Notes: a model not told the origin generated them from the letters alone. Shown: positions 9,130-18,502, counted from the first letter of the stretch. The stretch is 64,000 bases of DNA from Muribaculaceae bacterium Isolate-110 (HZI) (GCA_003762875.1 RIBL01000002.1:248001-312000); one strand, 5' to 3'. Made by a program: numbers and translations.

Positions 9130-9190
9130 ATTCAGTGGGCTTTTCTTTCGAGACTCATCATTTAGGAGTGGTGTCCCTCAGAATTGCGAT

Positions 9191-9222
9191 GCAAAGTTAT
9201 GGACTTTTTCTATACCATGCAA
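9191..9222 (-). promoter_or_regulatory. Promoter of tRNA-Glu
   Basis: On the minus strand TTG (9220-9222) and TAACTTTGC (9191-9199) are separated by 20 bases, matching the Bacteroidetes -33/-7 layout. The predicted transcript starts about 55 bases before the mature tRNA. Confidence 0.75.
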
Positions 9223-9302
9223 GAGTTTATATTCATTTTAACATCATTTTAACACTTAACCACCTTTTTCAGCACTGTTCATCACTTTTCCTTATTTAAT
9301 TA

Positions 9303-9333
9303 TTGTATTTATTGGGATTAATTGTTACTTTTG
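9303..9333 (+). promoter_or_regulatory. Promoter of the pectate lyase gene
   Basis: TACTTTTG (9326-9333) matches TAnnTTTG, with ATTG about 20 bases upstream (9302-9305). Transcription would start near 9339, about 40 bases before ATG 9381. This excludes the in-frame ATG at 9303. Confidence 0.65.
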
Positions 9334-9380
9334 CCGAGATTACATGTGAAAGACACAACAACTACACACAAAAAAATATC

Positions 9381-11726
9381 ATGAAAGGAAATCTACTCAG
9401 TAGCTTACTGTTTGCATCATGTATGCTCGTCCCGGGCATAGCCATGTCGCAGCAGCGTGAAGCGTTTCCCGGAGCCGAGGGCTACGGACGCTACACGACA
9501 GGAGGACGCGGTGGCGCAGTGTATCATGTCACCAATCTCAATGACTCGGGTGAAGGTTCGTTCCGCTGGGCTTGCGACCAGAAAGGTCCCCGCACCATCG
9601 TATTTGACGTCGACGGTACAATCCATCTTAAAAGCGAGATCAAGCTGCGCAACGGCAATGTGACCATAGCCGGCCAGACAGCACCCGGCGACGGTGTATG
9701 TATAGCGGAATATCCATTTACCATCTCGGCCGACAACGTAATCATACGCTTCATGCGTTTCCGTCCGGGCAACAAGAACATCACCGAAGAGATGGCCAAC
9801 AGCGGAGCCTGCGACGGCTGGGACGGTCTCGGAGCCATCGACCAGAAGGACATCATAGTCGACCACTGCTCGGTGAGCTGGAGCATCGACGAGTGTCTCT
9901 CATTTGTAGGCTGCTCGCGCACCACCGTACAGTGGTGTATCGTAAGCCAGAGCCTCGTGAAAGGCCACAGCAAGCTCAGTCACGGCTATGGCGGCAACTG
10001 GGGCGGACGCAAGGCTTCATATCACCACAACCTGCTTGCCCACCACACTTCGCGCGCTCCGCGCCTCGGCCCGCGTCCGACCACTCAGCTCAAAGAGCAG
10101 ATGGACATGCGCAACAACGTTATATATAACTATAGCGGCGAAGGATGTTACGGAGGCGAGGGCATGAAGGTCAATATCGTCAACAACGTATATATCCCCG
10201 GTCCCGGCAACAAATACTGGTCAGGTTCAAACTCCAACAAGTTTAAACGCCTCGCCGCCGTAGGTGTGCGCAACAATAAATATGTTACGGACTATCCTGC
10301 CTATGCTCCCGCCCTCCACCTCGTGGGAAAATATTATGTAGACGGCAACTATCACTTCAGCGATCAGAATGTCACCAAAGACAACTGGACCGATGGCATC
10401 TACTCACAGATCACATGGAGCGACTGGGATGACCTTGCCAACACCACGGCCAAGCAGGCTGAGATGAAAAAGGAAATCAAGGCCGAGACTCCCATCGAGT
10501 ATGTCTACACCACCACTCACGGCACTACCGAAGCCTACGCCAATGTAATCAACTATGCCGGCGCGTCACTAAGCCGCGACGAGCTCGACAAGACCATAGC
10601 CACCGAGGCAAGGACCAAAACCTCACGAACTGCCTCACCGGCATCGACAGGCAGCGGACTCGACAAAGGTTTCATCAACACCCAGACCGATGTCAAAGGC
10701 CTCACCGGCGGTGACGGCTGGCCCAAGCTCAATGCCGGCACAGCCAAGACAGACACAGACGGCGACGGTATACCCGACGAGTGGGAAAAGGCAAACGGCC
10801 TCAATCCCAACGATTCCACCGACGGTGCTAAAATCACAGCCGACGGTTACTCCAACCTCGAGCACTATATCAACTCGCTCGTACAGGACATCGTAGACAA
10901 GGGCAACGCCGGCTCTTCGGCCAAGATGCTCAACGGCACACTCACCACTGCCGACGCTGCCGTACAACTCCCCGCCTATGACCCCAACTATGTGCCCGAG
11001 CCCGATCCGGACGATGTAGTCACTCCCGGCCCCGGCGATGAGGGAGAAGAAGATCCCAACGCACCACTTTTCCTCACATATGCAAATGCCACATCAATTT
11101 CTTCTACTGAAAATTATGTGGACCTTTATACCGGCACAGCTACAACAACAGCCAACGATGGTTTATCCTGGACCAACGGAGCAAGCATGTATCTTGTAAA
11201 AGATGGCAAAACATATGGTGGAGGCTCAACCACAGCCGCACATGGAAAGCCCATTAAATTTTCAAACGGTGCACCCAATCTTCTAATATTACCAAATGAC
11301 GTAACGACCGAAAAAATTGAGTTTTACGGTAATAGCCGAGACGGTGGCACATCTTGGATTTCTGACATCAGCATGGAAGTCAACGGAACTCTCAAGAGTG
11401 TTTACTCAAATACCGGTTCTGAAAATGTTGGAACCCTTGAAGAAGATGAATTTAAAGCAACCACAGTAGGTGTTGATATGCCTTGTATAACATGCAATCT
11501 TAGCGAACCTATAAGCGGACGCATATGGTTTAAGAATGGAGGAAAACAACCTCAGTTCTTCATTAAGATATATAAGGCCGACACATCCGGCATCGAGGAC
11601 ATCATCACCGACTCGGAGACCTCGACCGGCAACGGCAAGATTTACAATCTGATGGGTATCGAAGTCAAGGGCAATCTCGCTCCCGGCGTCTATATCCGCG
11701 ATGGTAAGAAATTCCTTGTGAAATAA
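9381..11726 (+). CDS. Secreted pectate lyase (polysaccharide lyase family 1) with Por-like C-terminal domain
   Basis: This 781-residue protein starts at ATG 9381; an upstream in-frame ATG at 9303 lies before the -10 box. A signal peptide comes first, then a parallel beta-helix lyase domain (about 25-440). Its motifs are FPGAEGYGRYTTGGRGG, CDGWDGLGAIDQKDIIVDHC, SVSWSIDE and HHTSRAPRLG; the last holds the likely catalytic Arg and the Asp residues bind calcium. A calcium-binding TSP3-type loop (TDTDGDGIPDEWEKANGL) lies near residue 456. A beta-rich module of unknown family spans about 562-733, and its DNA is visibly more AT-rich than the rest. The protein ends in a Por/type-IX-like sorting tail (IYNLMGIEVKGNLAPGVYI). 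It cleaves de-esterified homogalacturonan by beta-elimination, complementing the pectinesterase nearby. Confidence 0.93.
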   Translation: MKGNLLSSLLFASCMLVPGIAMSQQREAFPGAEGYGRYTTGGRGGAVYHVTNLNDSGEGSFRWACDQKGPRTIVFDVDGTIHLKSEIKLRNGNVTIAGQTAPGDGVCIAEYPFTISADNVIIRFMRFRPGNKNITEEMANSGACDGWDGLGAIDQKDIIVDHCSVSWSIDECLSFVGCSRTTVQWCIVSQSLVKGHSKLSHGYGGNWGGRKASYHHNLLAHHTSRAPRLGPRPTTQLKEQMDMRNNVIYNYSGEGCYGGEGMKVNIVNNVYIPGPGNKYWSGSNSNKFKRLAAVGVRNNKYVTDYPAYAPALHLVGKYYVDGNYHFSDQNVTKDNWTDGIYSQITWSDWDDLANTTAKQAEMKKEIKAETPIEYVYTTTHGTTEAYANVINYAGASLSRDELDKTIATEARTKTSRTASPASTGSGLDKGFINTQTDVKGLTGGDGWPKLNAGTAKTDTDGDGIPDEWEKANGLNPNDSTDGAKITADGYSNLEHYINSLVQDIVDKGNAGSSAKMLNGTLTTADAAVQLPAYDPNYVPEPDPDDVVTPGPGDEGEEDPNAPLFLTYANATSISSTENYVDLYTGTATTTANDGLSWTNGASMYLVKDGKTYGGGSTTAAHGKPIKFSNGAPNLLILPNDVTTEKIEFYGNSRDGGTSWISDISMEVNGTLKSVYSNTGSENVGTLEEDEFKATTVGVDMPCITCNLSEPISGRIWFKNGGKQPQFFIKIYKADTSGIEDIITDSETSTGNGKIYNLMGIEVKGNLAPGVYIRDGKKFLVK

Positions 11727-11754
11727 CAACATACAGATAAGACTGTACTCCTGA

Positions 11755-11926
11755 AAAAAGGACAAAAGTTACAAAAGTTTTTTATTTCAGACATCAGTAT
11801 CGGAGTATTATGAAATTCACTGTGGAAACAAACCCAGTGATATTTTACGGACAAAAAGACTCCAATATTCATGTAAATGAAATAAAAACTTTTGTAACTT
11901 TTGTCCTTTTGAAACATTTGTATCTC
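11755..11926. repeat. Nonamer-built palindrome with a long structured loop
   Basis: The left arm (about 11757-11787: AAAAGGACAAAAGTTACAAA, then AGTTTTTTATTT) is complementary to the right arm (about 11880-11910). The loop of about 90 bases contains further short complementary pieces (GGAGT with ACTCC, CACTG with CAGTG). The right flank continues GAAACATTTGTATCT, the recurring family end. It lies between the pectate lyase and the META lipoprotein gene. Confidence 0.75.
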
Positions 11927-11935
11927 TTTTTTGAG

Positions 11936-11944
11936 TAATTTTGC
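11936..11944 (+). promoter_or_regulatory. -10 element for the META lipoprotein gene
   Basis: TAATTTTGC matches TAnnTTTG exactly and lies 66 bases before ATG 12010. The best TTTG upstream is at a non-ideal spacing. Confidence 0.5.
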
Positions 11945-12009
11945 AGATTATATGCACAAACGCCCTCCGGGGACGTTATAATTCTATAATCATCATATAA
12001 ACGAAAATT

Positions 12010-12891
12010 ATGAAACTGACACATTTTATACCCGCGTTAGCTATTATGGCACTCACAACCACCGGCTGCGGCTCGCTCCGCAACTCCTCCAAGGCTGACA
12101 AGACCCCTGACAGCGTTCCCGCCACCAAGGTCGAGGCCGTAGAGGTCACACCCATAAGCGATATACTCAAGACATTTGACGGCGAATGGTCAATCGTAGA
12201 AGTCAATGGCGAAAACGTAGTGGTCAATGGCGAAAACCATCCCAAACTCACATTTACCATCAACGAGGCCACTCCGGGAATGGTCAGCGTCATCGGATAT
12301 AACGGCTGCAACTATCTCAACGGAGCCTGGAACATCAAAGGCTCGAAGATAGTGCCCGCAGGCGAACTTATCTCGACAATGAAAGCATGTGACAACGCCC
12401 CCTATGAGTATGCCGTCAACCAGGCACTCAACCAGGCCGAATCATATCAGTTTACCGACCCCTCCAATATGGTGCTGCTGTCATCGACATCCACACCACT
12501 CATGAAGCTGCGTCGTCATAACCTCGCGTTTCTCAACGGAGCATGGCGCGTGACTGAAATCGAGGGAGCCGCCATCTCGGCCAACGTCAGAATCGTCATC
12601 GACGTGGACGAGCACAAGATCCACGGCAACGCCGGATGTAACGTGCTCAACGGCGACATCATCGTCAATCTCGACAAAGGCAACGGCATAGAGTTCAAAA
12701 ACCTTGCCACCTCGCGCATGATGTGTCCCGACATCGCGACCGAACAGGCATTTCTGCTCGCCCTCGAGAGCGTTGACAACGCCGCCAAAGGCTCCACACC
12801 CGACACCGCTCTGCTCAAAAACGCCGCAGGCCAGACCATTATCTGGCTCAAACGACTCTCGGCTGCCGAAATAGCTGACATCGACGAATAA
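12010..12891 (+). CDS. Lipoprotein with two META (HslJ-like) domains
   Basis: This 293-residue protein has a lipoprotein signal with lipobox LTTTGC (Cys about 20). Two META domains follow. The first (about 56-172) contains GEWSIVEVNGENV and VIGYNGCNYLNGAW; the second (about 174-285) contains GAWRVTEIEG and IHGNAGCNVLNGD. The paired 'GCN.LNG' motif is characteristic of the family. Related HslJ proteins are linked to heat shock or novobiocin resistance and are outer-membrane-associated; no enzymatic role is established. The next gene begins 13 bases after the stop and may be co-transcribed. Confidence 0.9.
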   Translation: MKLTHFIPALAIMALTTTGCGSLRNSSKADKTPDSVPATKVEAVEVTPISDILKTFDGEWSIVEVNGENVVVNGENHPKLTFTINEATPGMVSVIGYNGCNYLNGAWNIKGSKIVPAGELISTMKACDNAPYEYAVNQALNQAESYQFTDPSNMVLLSSTSTPLMKLRRHNLAFLNGAWRVTEIEGAAISANVRIVIDVDEHKIHGNAGCNVLNGDIIVNLDKGNGIEFKNLATSRMMCPDIATEQAFLLALESVDNAAKGSTPDTALLKNAAGQTIIWLKRLSAAEIADIDE

Positions 12892-12904
12892 TCCGACCCA
12901 CATA

Positions 12905-14092
12905 ATGAAAAATATCCAGGAATCACGCCTGATACTCTGGCCCGAAGACGAATACAACCTGCGTCTCGACCATATACGCAACAGAATGGCCTCAGCCTCG
13001 GTGGAGGCCATTCTGCTCAGCGACAACGCCAACATCTATTATCTCACCGGCCGTGTTTATGCCGGATATGCCTACGTTCCGCTCAAAGGGATGCCGGTGT
13101 TTTTCATACGCCGTCCGGTGGAACTGGAGGGCGACGGCATAGTGTATATACGAAAACCCGAGGATATCACAGGTTCGATAGGCATGAGCACGCCCGACTC
13201 GATAGGTATCGAACTCGACGTGCTCCCCTACTCCACCGTCACACGTCTGATGAAGCTGTTTCCCGGCTCTGAACTGAAAAACGCCTCGGCCGTCATGCGC
13301 GATGTCAGAGCAGTCAAGCCCCCCATGGCTCTGAGGATGCTGCGCGAGTCGGGTGCGAAACAGACACGCGTGTACAAACGCATACCCGGACTCTTTCAAG
13401 AGGGCATGAGCGACTATGACCTTCAGGTGGCCATAGAGCACATGAGCCGCATGCAGGGATGTCTGGGGCAATTCCGCATCAGCGGCGACTCCATGGAGCT
13501 GTATATGGGCAACATACTCGCCGGCGACAACGCCGACGCCCCGTCGCCTTATGACTTCGCCATGGGCGGTGCCGGCATGGACCCTTCGCTCCCTGTAGGT
13601 GCCAACGGCACTCTCATCAAGCCGGGCACCACCGTGATGGTCGACATCAACGGCAACTATAACGGATATATGACCGACATGACACGAGTGTTCGCGCTCG
13701 GCGACATCGACCCGCTCGCCAAGCGCGCCCATCAGTGCTCCATCGACATACATCGCGCGCTCTGCGACATGATGCGTCCCGGGACTGAGGCCAAAAGCCT
13801 GTGGAACAAAGCTGACGAAATAGTCGAGGCCGCCGGACTCAAGCCCTATTACATGGGCCACCGCCAGCACGCCGGCTTCATAGGCCACGGCGTGGGCATA
13901 GAGATCAACGAGCTGCCGGTCATAGCCCCGCGCAGCCGCGACATATTGCAGGAACATAACGTGATAGCTCTCGAGCCTAAGTTTGTGATACCCCACACGG
14001 GAGCCGTAGGCATCGAGAACACCTATATAGTGCACGCCGACCACGTGGAGTGCATTACGACCGCCCCCGAGGAGATGCTTCCTCTCGACTGA
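12905..14092 (+). CDS. M24-family Xaa-Pro aminopeptidase-like metallopeptidase
   Basis: This 395-residue protein has a creatinase-like N-terminal domain (about 15-145) and a pita-bread catalytic domain. All five metal ligands are recognisable: Asp247 (VMVDINGNY), Asp258 (MTDMTRVF), His328 (FIGHGVGIEINE), Glu357 (ALEPKF) and Glu371 (GIENTY). Glycine follows the metal His as in active enzymes. It has no signal peptide and should be cytoplasmic, removing an N-terminal residue before proline or acting on a related substrate. The cca gene starts 15 bases downstream, suggesting co-transcription. Confidence 0.9.
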   Translation: MKNIQESRLILWPEDEYNLRLDHIRNRMASASVEAILLSDNANIYYLTGRVYAGYAYVPLKGMPVFFIRRPVELEGDGIVYIRKPEDITGSIGMSTPDSIGIELDVLPYSTVTRLMKLFPGSELKNASAVMRDVRAVKPPMALRMLRESGAKQTRVYKRIPGLFQEGMSDYDLQVAIEHMSRMQGCLGQFRISGDSMELYMGNILAGDNADAPSPYDFAMGGAGMDPSLPVGANGTLIKPGTTVMVDINGNYNGYMTDMTRVFALGDIDPLAKRAHQCSIDIHRALCDMMRPGTEAKSLWNKADEIVEAAGLKPYYMGHRQHAGFIGHGVGIEINELPVIAPRSRDILQEHNVIALEPKFVIPHTGAVGIENTYIVHADHVECITTAPEEMLPLD

Positions 14093-14107
14093 CAGAGCAA
14101 CAGACCA

Positions 14108-15550
14108 ATGATAATAAACCAGTTAGATAAAGTACTTACAAAAATAGACTCCCCGCTGTTCCACGCCATAGGCGAGGCCGCCGACTCGATCGGACGGCCT
14201 TGTTATGCCGTAGGAGGCTGTGTGCGCGACCTCTTTCTCGAACGCCCCTCCAAGGATATAGACTTTGTGACCGTCGGCAGTGGCATCGAGCTTGCCGAAG
14301 TCGTGGCACAACGCCTCGGCCGAGGCACCCACCTGACGGTGTTTCGCAACTTCGGCACAGCCCAGGTCAAGCGCAAAGACATGGAGCTGGAGTTTGTGGG
14401 CGCACGCAAGGAATCATATCAGCGCGACTCGCGCAAACCCATAGTGGAGGACGGCACTCTCGAGGAAGACCTCTCACGCCGCGACTTCACAGTCAACGCC
14501 CTGGCCCTGCGGGTCAATCGCGAGGGTTTCGGACAGCTCATAGACCTCTTCGGCGGACTCGACGACATGCGGGCCCGTCTGCTGCGCACTCCGCTCGACC
14601 CCGACATAACATTCAGCGACGACCCGCTGCGCATGATGAGGGCCATACGGTTTGCCACACAACTGCAGTTTGAGATATTTCCCGAGACCTTCGAGGCCAT
14701 ACGCCGCAACGCCGAGCGCATACGCATCATATCGCGCGAGCGCATTGTGGACGAGCTGATGAAAATCATGAAGTCGCCCCACCCCTCGACAGGCTGGCAA
14801 CTGCTGCTCGACAGCGGACTGCTGCAACTCATATTTCCCGAACTTGCAGCCATGAAGGGGGTCGACACCGTGAAAGGACGCGGACACAAGGACAATTTCA
14901 TCCACACCCTCGAGGTGCTTGACAACGTGGCTGTAAAGAGCGACAATGTGTGGCTGCGATGGGGCGCACTGATGCACGACATAGCCAAACCCGTCACCAA
15001 GCGTTGGGACGACAAGATAGGATGGACTTTCCACAACCATAATTTTGTAGGCTCCAAGATGGTGCCGCGCATATTCCGCCACATGCGTCTGCCGCAGGAC
15101 CAAAAGATGAAATATGTTGCCAAACTCGTGGAGCTGCACATGCGTCCCATAGCACTGGTGGAGGACGAGGTGACCGACTCGGCCGTGAGACGTCTCATCA
15201 ACGACGCCGGCGAGGATCTGGAGGACCTCATGACACTCTGCGAGGCCGACATCACGTCGAAAAACCGCGAGAAGGTGAAGCGTCTGCTCAACAACTTTGC
15301 CCTCGTGCGCGAGAAGATAGCCGACCTCAATGTGCGCGACGAGATACGCAATCTCCAGCCTCCGGTGGACGGCAATGAAATAATGCAGATATTCGGCATA
15401 ACCGGCGGCCCCGTAATCGGTGTCATCAAGAGCACGATCAAAAACGCGATACTCGACGGCATCATCGCTCCTAACGACCGCGAGGCGGCCATCGAACTTA
15501 TGTACAAAATCGCCGCCGAACAAGGGCTCACCCCAGTTAAGGACTTGTAA
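14108..15550 (+). CDS. cca: CCA tRNA nucleotidyltransferase
   Basis: This 480-residue class II nucleotidyltransferase starts with the head domain YAVGGCVRDLFL and metal-binding DIDF (Asp50 and Asp52). The RRDFTVNALAL motif lies near 125. A polyA-polymerase RNA-binding region follows (DDPLRMMRAIRFATQL), then an HD domain (HTLEVLDNVA, then GALMHDIAKP). The HD domain may supply phosphohydrolase activity. The enzyme adds or repairs the 3' CCA of tRNAs, needed here because the tRNA-Glu in this window does not encode CCA. The C-terminus is about residue 400-480. Confidence 0.94.
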   Translation: MIINQLDKVLTKIDSPLFHAIGEAADSIGRPCYAVGGCVRDLFLERPSKDIDFVTVGSGIELAEVVAQRLGRGTHLTVFRNFGTAQVKRKDMELEFVGARKESYQRDSRKPIVEDGTLEEDLSRRDFTVNALALRVNREGFGQLIDLFGGLDDMRARLLRTPLDPDITFSDDPLRMMRAIRFATQLQFEIFPETFEAIRRNAERIRIISRERIVDELMKIMKSPHPSTGWQLLLDSGLLQLIFPELAAMKGVDTVKGRGHKDNFIHTLEVLDNVAVKSDNVWLRWGALMHDIAKPVTKRWDDKIGWTFHNHNFVGSKMVPRIFRHMRLPQDQKMKYVAKLVELHMRPIALVEDEVTDSAVRRLINDAGEDLEDLMTLCEADITSKNREKVKRLLNNFALVREKIADLNVRDEIRNLQPPVDGNEIMQIFGITGGPVIGVIKSTIKNAILDGIIAPNDREAAIELMYKIAAEQGLTPVKDL

Positions 15551-15653
15551 AGTTGAAAGTTTAGAGGTGAAAGTTTATACATAGCATGGCGGATTCTCAT
15601 CACTGATTCATCTCTAAACTTCCGACAAATCTATGCATAAACTCTAAACTTTA
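15551..15653. repeat. Intergenic palindrome of GTTTAGAG/GAAAGTTTA units
   Basis: The left part has 9-base units (GTTGAAAGT, TTAGAGGTG, AAAGTTTAT) before ACATAG. The right part reads CTATGCATAAACTCTAAACTTT. The arms pair if one unit of roughly 8-9 bases is skipped on the right. It lies between cca and queD and resembles the CAAAAG palindromes in design but not in unit sequence. Confidence 0.6.
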
Positions 15654-15659
15654 AAAGAA

Positions 15660-15995
15660 ATGTACTATATAACCAAAACCTTCGAGGTGGCCGGATGTCA
15701 CCGTCTCAAACTGTCATATCAGAGCAAGTGCAGCAATCTGCACGGACACAACTGGATTGTGACTGTCCACTGTAAGTCGCGCGAACTTAACGCCGACGGC
15801 ATGGTGGCCGATTTCTCACATATCAAGGAACGTATCACAGGCTATCTCGACCACGGAAATTTCAACGAGCTGCTCCCCTTTAACCCCACAGCCGAAAACA
15901 TAGCCCGCTGGATATGCGACCAGATTGATACCTGCTGGCGCGTGGACGTAAAAGAGAGCGAGGGCAATATAGCTTCATATGTAAAAGAGGACTGA
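15660..15995 (+). CDS. queD: 6-carboxy-5,6,7,8-tetrahydropterin synthase (QueD)
   Basis: This 111-residue T-fold enzyme has zinc ligands His14, His28 and His30 (CHRLKLSY, then NLHGHNW) and catalytic Cys24 (SKCSN). The later motifs 'MVADFSHIK', 'LDHGNFNE' and 'PTAENIARWI' complete the family pattern. It converts 7,8-dihydroneopterin triphosphate to 6-carboxytetrahydropterin, the second step of queuosine (7-deazaguanine) synthesis in the cytoplasm. Its stop overlaps the queE start (TGATG), a tight two-gene operon. Confidence 0.95.
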   Translation: MYYITKTFEVAGCHRLKLSYQSKCSNLHGHNWIVTVHCKSRELNADGMVADFSHIKERITGYLDHGNFNELLPFNPTAENIARWICDQIDTCWRVDVKESEGNIASYVKED

Positions 15996-16558
15996 TGAAA
16001 GTCAACGAACTATTCTATTCACTTCAGGGCGAGGGTTTCCATACGGGTACCCCTGCGGTGTTTCTGCGCCTGAGCGGATGCAATCTCCGTTGCGGATTCT
16101 GTGACACGGATCACTTCGCGGGCACCGAGATGGCCGAGGGCGAGATACTCGAACGCGTGCTGCGTTTCCCCTCGCGCCACATAGTCATCACCGGCGGCGA
16201 ACCGTCGCTACAGCTCACCGACTCGCTGGTGGAGATACTCCACAACGCCGGATTTTTCATACAGGTGGAGACCAACGGCACCAATCCGCTGCCCGAGGAT
16301 GTCGACTGGGTAACATGCTCTCCTAAAGATGGTGGTACGGTGCGGCTCAAGCGCATCGATGAGCTCAAAGTGGTCTACACCGGGCAGGATGTCGAGAAGA
16401 TAGCCAACTCCCACGCGGCCATGCACTACTTTCTCCAGCCCTGCTCATCGCCCGACTATGAGGGTGGCAGCAACATAGCCGACACAATAGCCTATATACT
16501 CGACAATCCTCACTGGCGTCTATCGCTCCAGACTCATAAACTAATCAATATACAGTAA
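15995..16558 (+). CDS. queE: 7-carboxy-7-deazaguanine synthase (QueE), radical SAM
   Basis: This 187-residue enzyme binds its iron-sulfur cluster through Cys29, Cys33 and Cys36 (SGCNLRCGFCDTDH), the CX3CX2C radical-SAM motif. 'FYSLQGEGFHTGTPAVF' at the start and the 'ITGGEPSLQ' loop are diagnostic of QueE. It rearranges carboxytetrahydropterin to carboxy-deazaguanine, the step after QueD. It is short for the family but has all motifs. The gene overlaps queD and is followed after 7 bases by a nucleotidase gene. Confidence 0.95.
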   Translation: MKVNELFYSLQGEGFHTGTPAVFLRLSGCNLRCGFCDTDHFAGTEMAEGEILERVLRFPSRHIVITGGEPSLQLTDSLVEILHNAGFFIQVETNGTNPLPEDVDWVTCSPKDGGTVRLKRIDELKVVYTGQDVEKIANSHAAMHYFLQPCSSPDYEGGSNIADTIAYILDNPHWRLSLQTHKLINIQ

Positions 16559-16565
16559 CATCACA

Positions 16566-18098
16566 ATGAAACTCGATAAATTTCTGATAGCAGGTGCCGT
16601 TGTGGCATGCCTTGGACTGTCAAGCGCGTGCAACAGCGATAAAAACGCCGATTCAGACCACCTGGTGATACTCCACACCAACGATACCCACTCGTCCATC
16701 GACCCCGACCTGCGCGACAACGGCGGCATAGCCCGACGCAAGGTCATAATCGACAGCGTTAGAGCCGAACATGCCAATGTGATGCTTGTCGATGCCGGTG
16801 ACGCCGTGCAGGGCTCGCTATATTTCACCATATTCGGCGGCGAGGTCGAACGCGCTCTTATGAACGAGATGGGCTACGACATACGCATACTCGGCAACCA
16901 CGAGTTTGACCGCGGTATGGACGGACTCGCCAAGGAGTGGTCGCAGGTCAACGGCACCCGCCTCAGCACCAACTATGACCTCTCGGGCACCGCGCTCGAA
17001 GACCTTTTTGTACCAACGGTGATAAAAGAAGTGTCAGGCCATAAAATTGGATTTATCGGTCTCAACCTCAACCCTACCGGCATCATAGCTGAGGAAAACT
17101 GCACAGGAGTGAAGTATCTCGACGCTCTCGAGAAAGCCAACGAGGTCGCCGCACAACTGCGCAAGGAGGGTGCCGAGATGGTGATAGCCGTCAGCCACCT
17201 CGGGTATGACGTCACACAGGGAGTGTCGGACACCGACATCGCCAAAGGCAGCAAGGATATTGACATCATCATAGGAGGCCACTCCCACACAGCCATCGAC
17301 CCCTCCGATCCTGCGTCGCCGCAATGGCGCATAGCCAATCTCGAGGGTGATACAGTGACTGTGGTCCAGACCGGCTCACGCGGATCGGCTGTGGGTGAAC
17401 TCGACATCAACCTTGCCACCAAGACTGTATCACCTCGGCTGATCAAGGTCGACAACCGTCTGGACTCGCGCATCGACACACGCTTTGCTGCACTCATCAA
17501 GCCCTATCGTGTGAAAGTCGACTCTCTGCGCGCCTATCGGATAGGCGAGAGCCCCAACGAGTTTGAGCGCGCATCGACCCGCATGCTCAACCTGTTCAGC
17601 GACTTTGTGCGCATGCGCGGTGCCGAGATTTGCGGCAAACCTGTAGACCTCTCTATCATGAACAAGGGAGGCATACGCAACTCCATCACTTCCGGACCGG
17701 TGACCAAAGGTGAAATTATCGACATAGCTCCGTTTGAAAACCGTATCGTGGTGCTCGATATTCTCGGCTCGGACCTGCTCGAAAACATCGGCATCATGTC
17801 GGGTCAGGAAGGCCAGGGCGTGAGTTCAAACGTAAAAGTGCTTTATGACCCGTCCACCCACAAGCTCAACAGTGTTACTATAGACGGACGCCCCATTGAT
17901 CCGACCCGACATTACCGTCTCGCCACCATCGACTATCTTGCCGCCGGAAACGACTATATGACTCCGCTCAAACGCGCCGTGACCATCGCCAAAAGCAAAG
18001 AGATACTCTATGAGGCTCTCATCGGCTACATCGAGGCCGGCCGTCTCGACTCTATCCTCGCCAATCCCGACGACACCCCACGCATGACATCTTTCTGA
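16566..18098 (+). CDS. UshA-like 5'-nucleotidase lipoprotein
   Basis: This 510-residue protein has a lipoprotein signal (lipobox LSSAC, Cys about 22). The metallophosphoesterase domain has ILHTNDTHSSIDP (Asp and His ligands), VDAGDAVQGS, LGNHEFDRG and 'IIIGGHSHTAI'. The C-terminal 5'-nucleotidase domain (about 330-490) includes 'IMNKGGIRNSI' and the substrate-binding 'YLAAGNDY'. It probably hydrolyses extracellular nucleotides or nucleotide sugars in the periplasm or on the outer membrane. Full length for the family. Confidence 0.93.
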   Translation: MKLDKFLIAGAVVACLGLSSACNSDKNADSDHLVILHTNDTHSSIDPDLRDNGGIARRKVIIDSVRAEHANVMLVDAGDAVQGSLYFTIFGGEVERALMNEMGYDIRILGNHEFDRGMDGLAKEWSQVNGTRLSTNYDLSGTALEDLFVPTVIKEVSGHKIGFIGLNLNPTGIIAEENCTGVKYLDALEKANEVAAQLRKEGAEMVIAVSHLGYDVTQGVSDTDIAKGSKDIDIIIGGHSHTAIDPSDPASPQWRIANLEGDTVTVVQTGSRGSAVGELDINLATKTVSPRLIKVDNRLDSRIDTRFAALIKPYRVKVDSLRAYRIGESPNEFERASTRMLNLFSDFVRMRGAEICGKPVDLSIMNKGGIRNSITSGPVTKGEIIDIAPFENRIVVLDILGSDLLENIGIMSGQEGQGVSSNVKVLYDPSTHKLNSVTIDGRPIDPTRHYRLATIDYLAAGNDYMTPLKRAVTIAKSKEILYEALIGYIEAGRLDSILANPDDTPRMTSF

Positions 18099-18117
18099 GA
18101 AACTAAAAAACAATGAA

Positions 18118-18492
18118 ATGAACGGATGGCTTACTGTCGGACTCCTCGTCGTGTCCAACATATTCATGACATTCGCATGGTATGGCCAGCTCAAGCTCCA
18201 GCAGATGAAGGTCATAACCTCGGCAACTCCACTCATAACAGTAATATTGCTGTCATGGGGTATAGCACTGTTTGAATACTGCTTCATGGTGCCGGCAAAC
18301 CGCTACGGATTCCACGAAAACGGCGGAGCATTCTCACTACTGCAACTCAAAGTGATACAGGAGGTAATCTCTCTGATGATATTTACAGTATTCACCATAC
18401 TGTTTTTTCGCGGTGAGGCCCTTCACTGGAACCATTTCCTGGCCTTCTGCCTCCTTATAATCGCTGTCTACCTCGTATTTATGGACAATTGA
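18118..18492 (+). CDS. DMT-superfamily DUF486 membrane protein
   Basis: This 124-residue protein has four predicted membrane helices (about 6-25, 35-55, 75-97, 103-122). The motifs 'FMTFAWYGQLK', 'LLSWGIALFEYCFMVPANR' and 'LQLKVIQEVISL' are those of DUF486. Its function is unknown; distant relatives are small drug/metabolite transporters. Start ATG 18118 lies 19 bases after the nucleotidase stop. A C10 protease gene begins 10 bases downstream. Confidence 0.9.
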   Translation: MNGWLTVGLLVVSNIFMTFAWYGQLKLQQMKVITSATPLITVILLSWGIALFEYCFMVPANRYGFHENGGAFSLLQLKVIQEVISLMIFTVFTILFFRGEALHWNHFLAFCLLIIAVYLVFMDN

Positions 18493-18502
18493 CACCCCAC
18501 AT

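Noticed and set aside
9303-9380. Upstream in-frame start of the pectate lyase
   Set aside because: It lies before the -10 element at 9326-9333 and would put a hydrophilic stretch before the signal peptide.
12992-14044. A long minus-strand frame opposite the M24 peptidase
   Set aside because: The M24 gene on the plus strand has all five metal ligands. The minus frame has no recognised motif and arises from the base composition of the coding strand.
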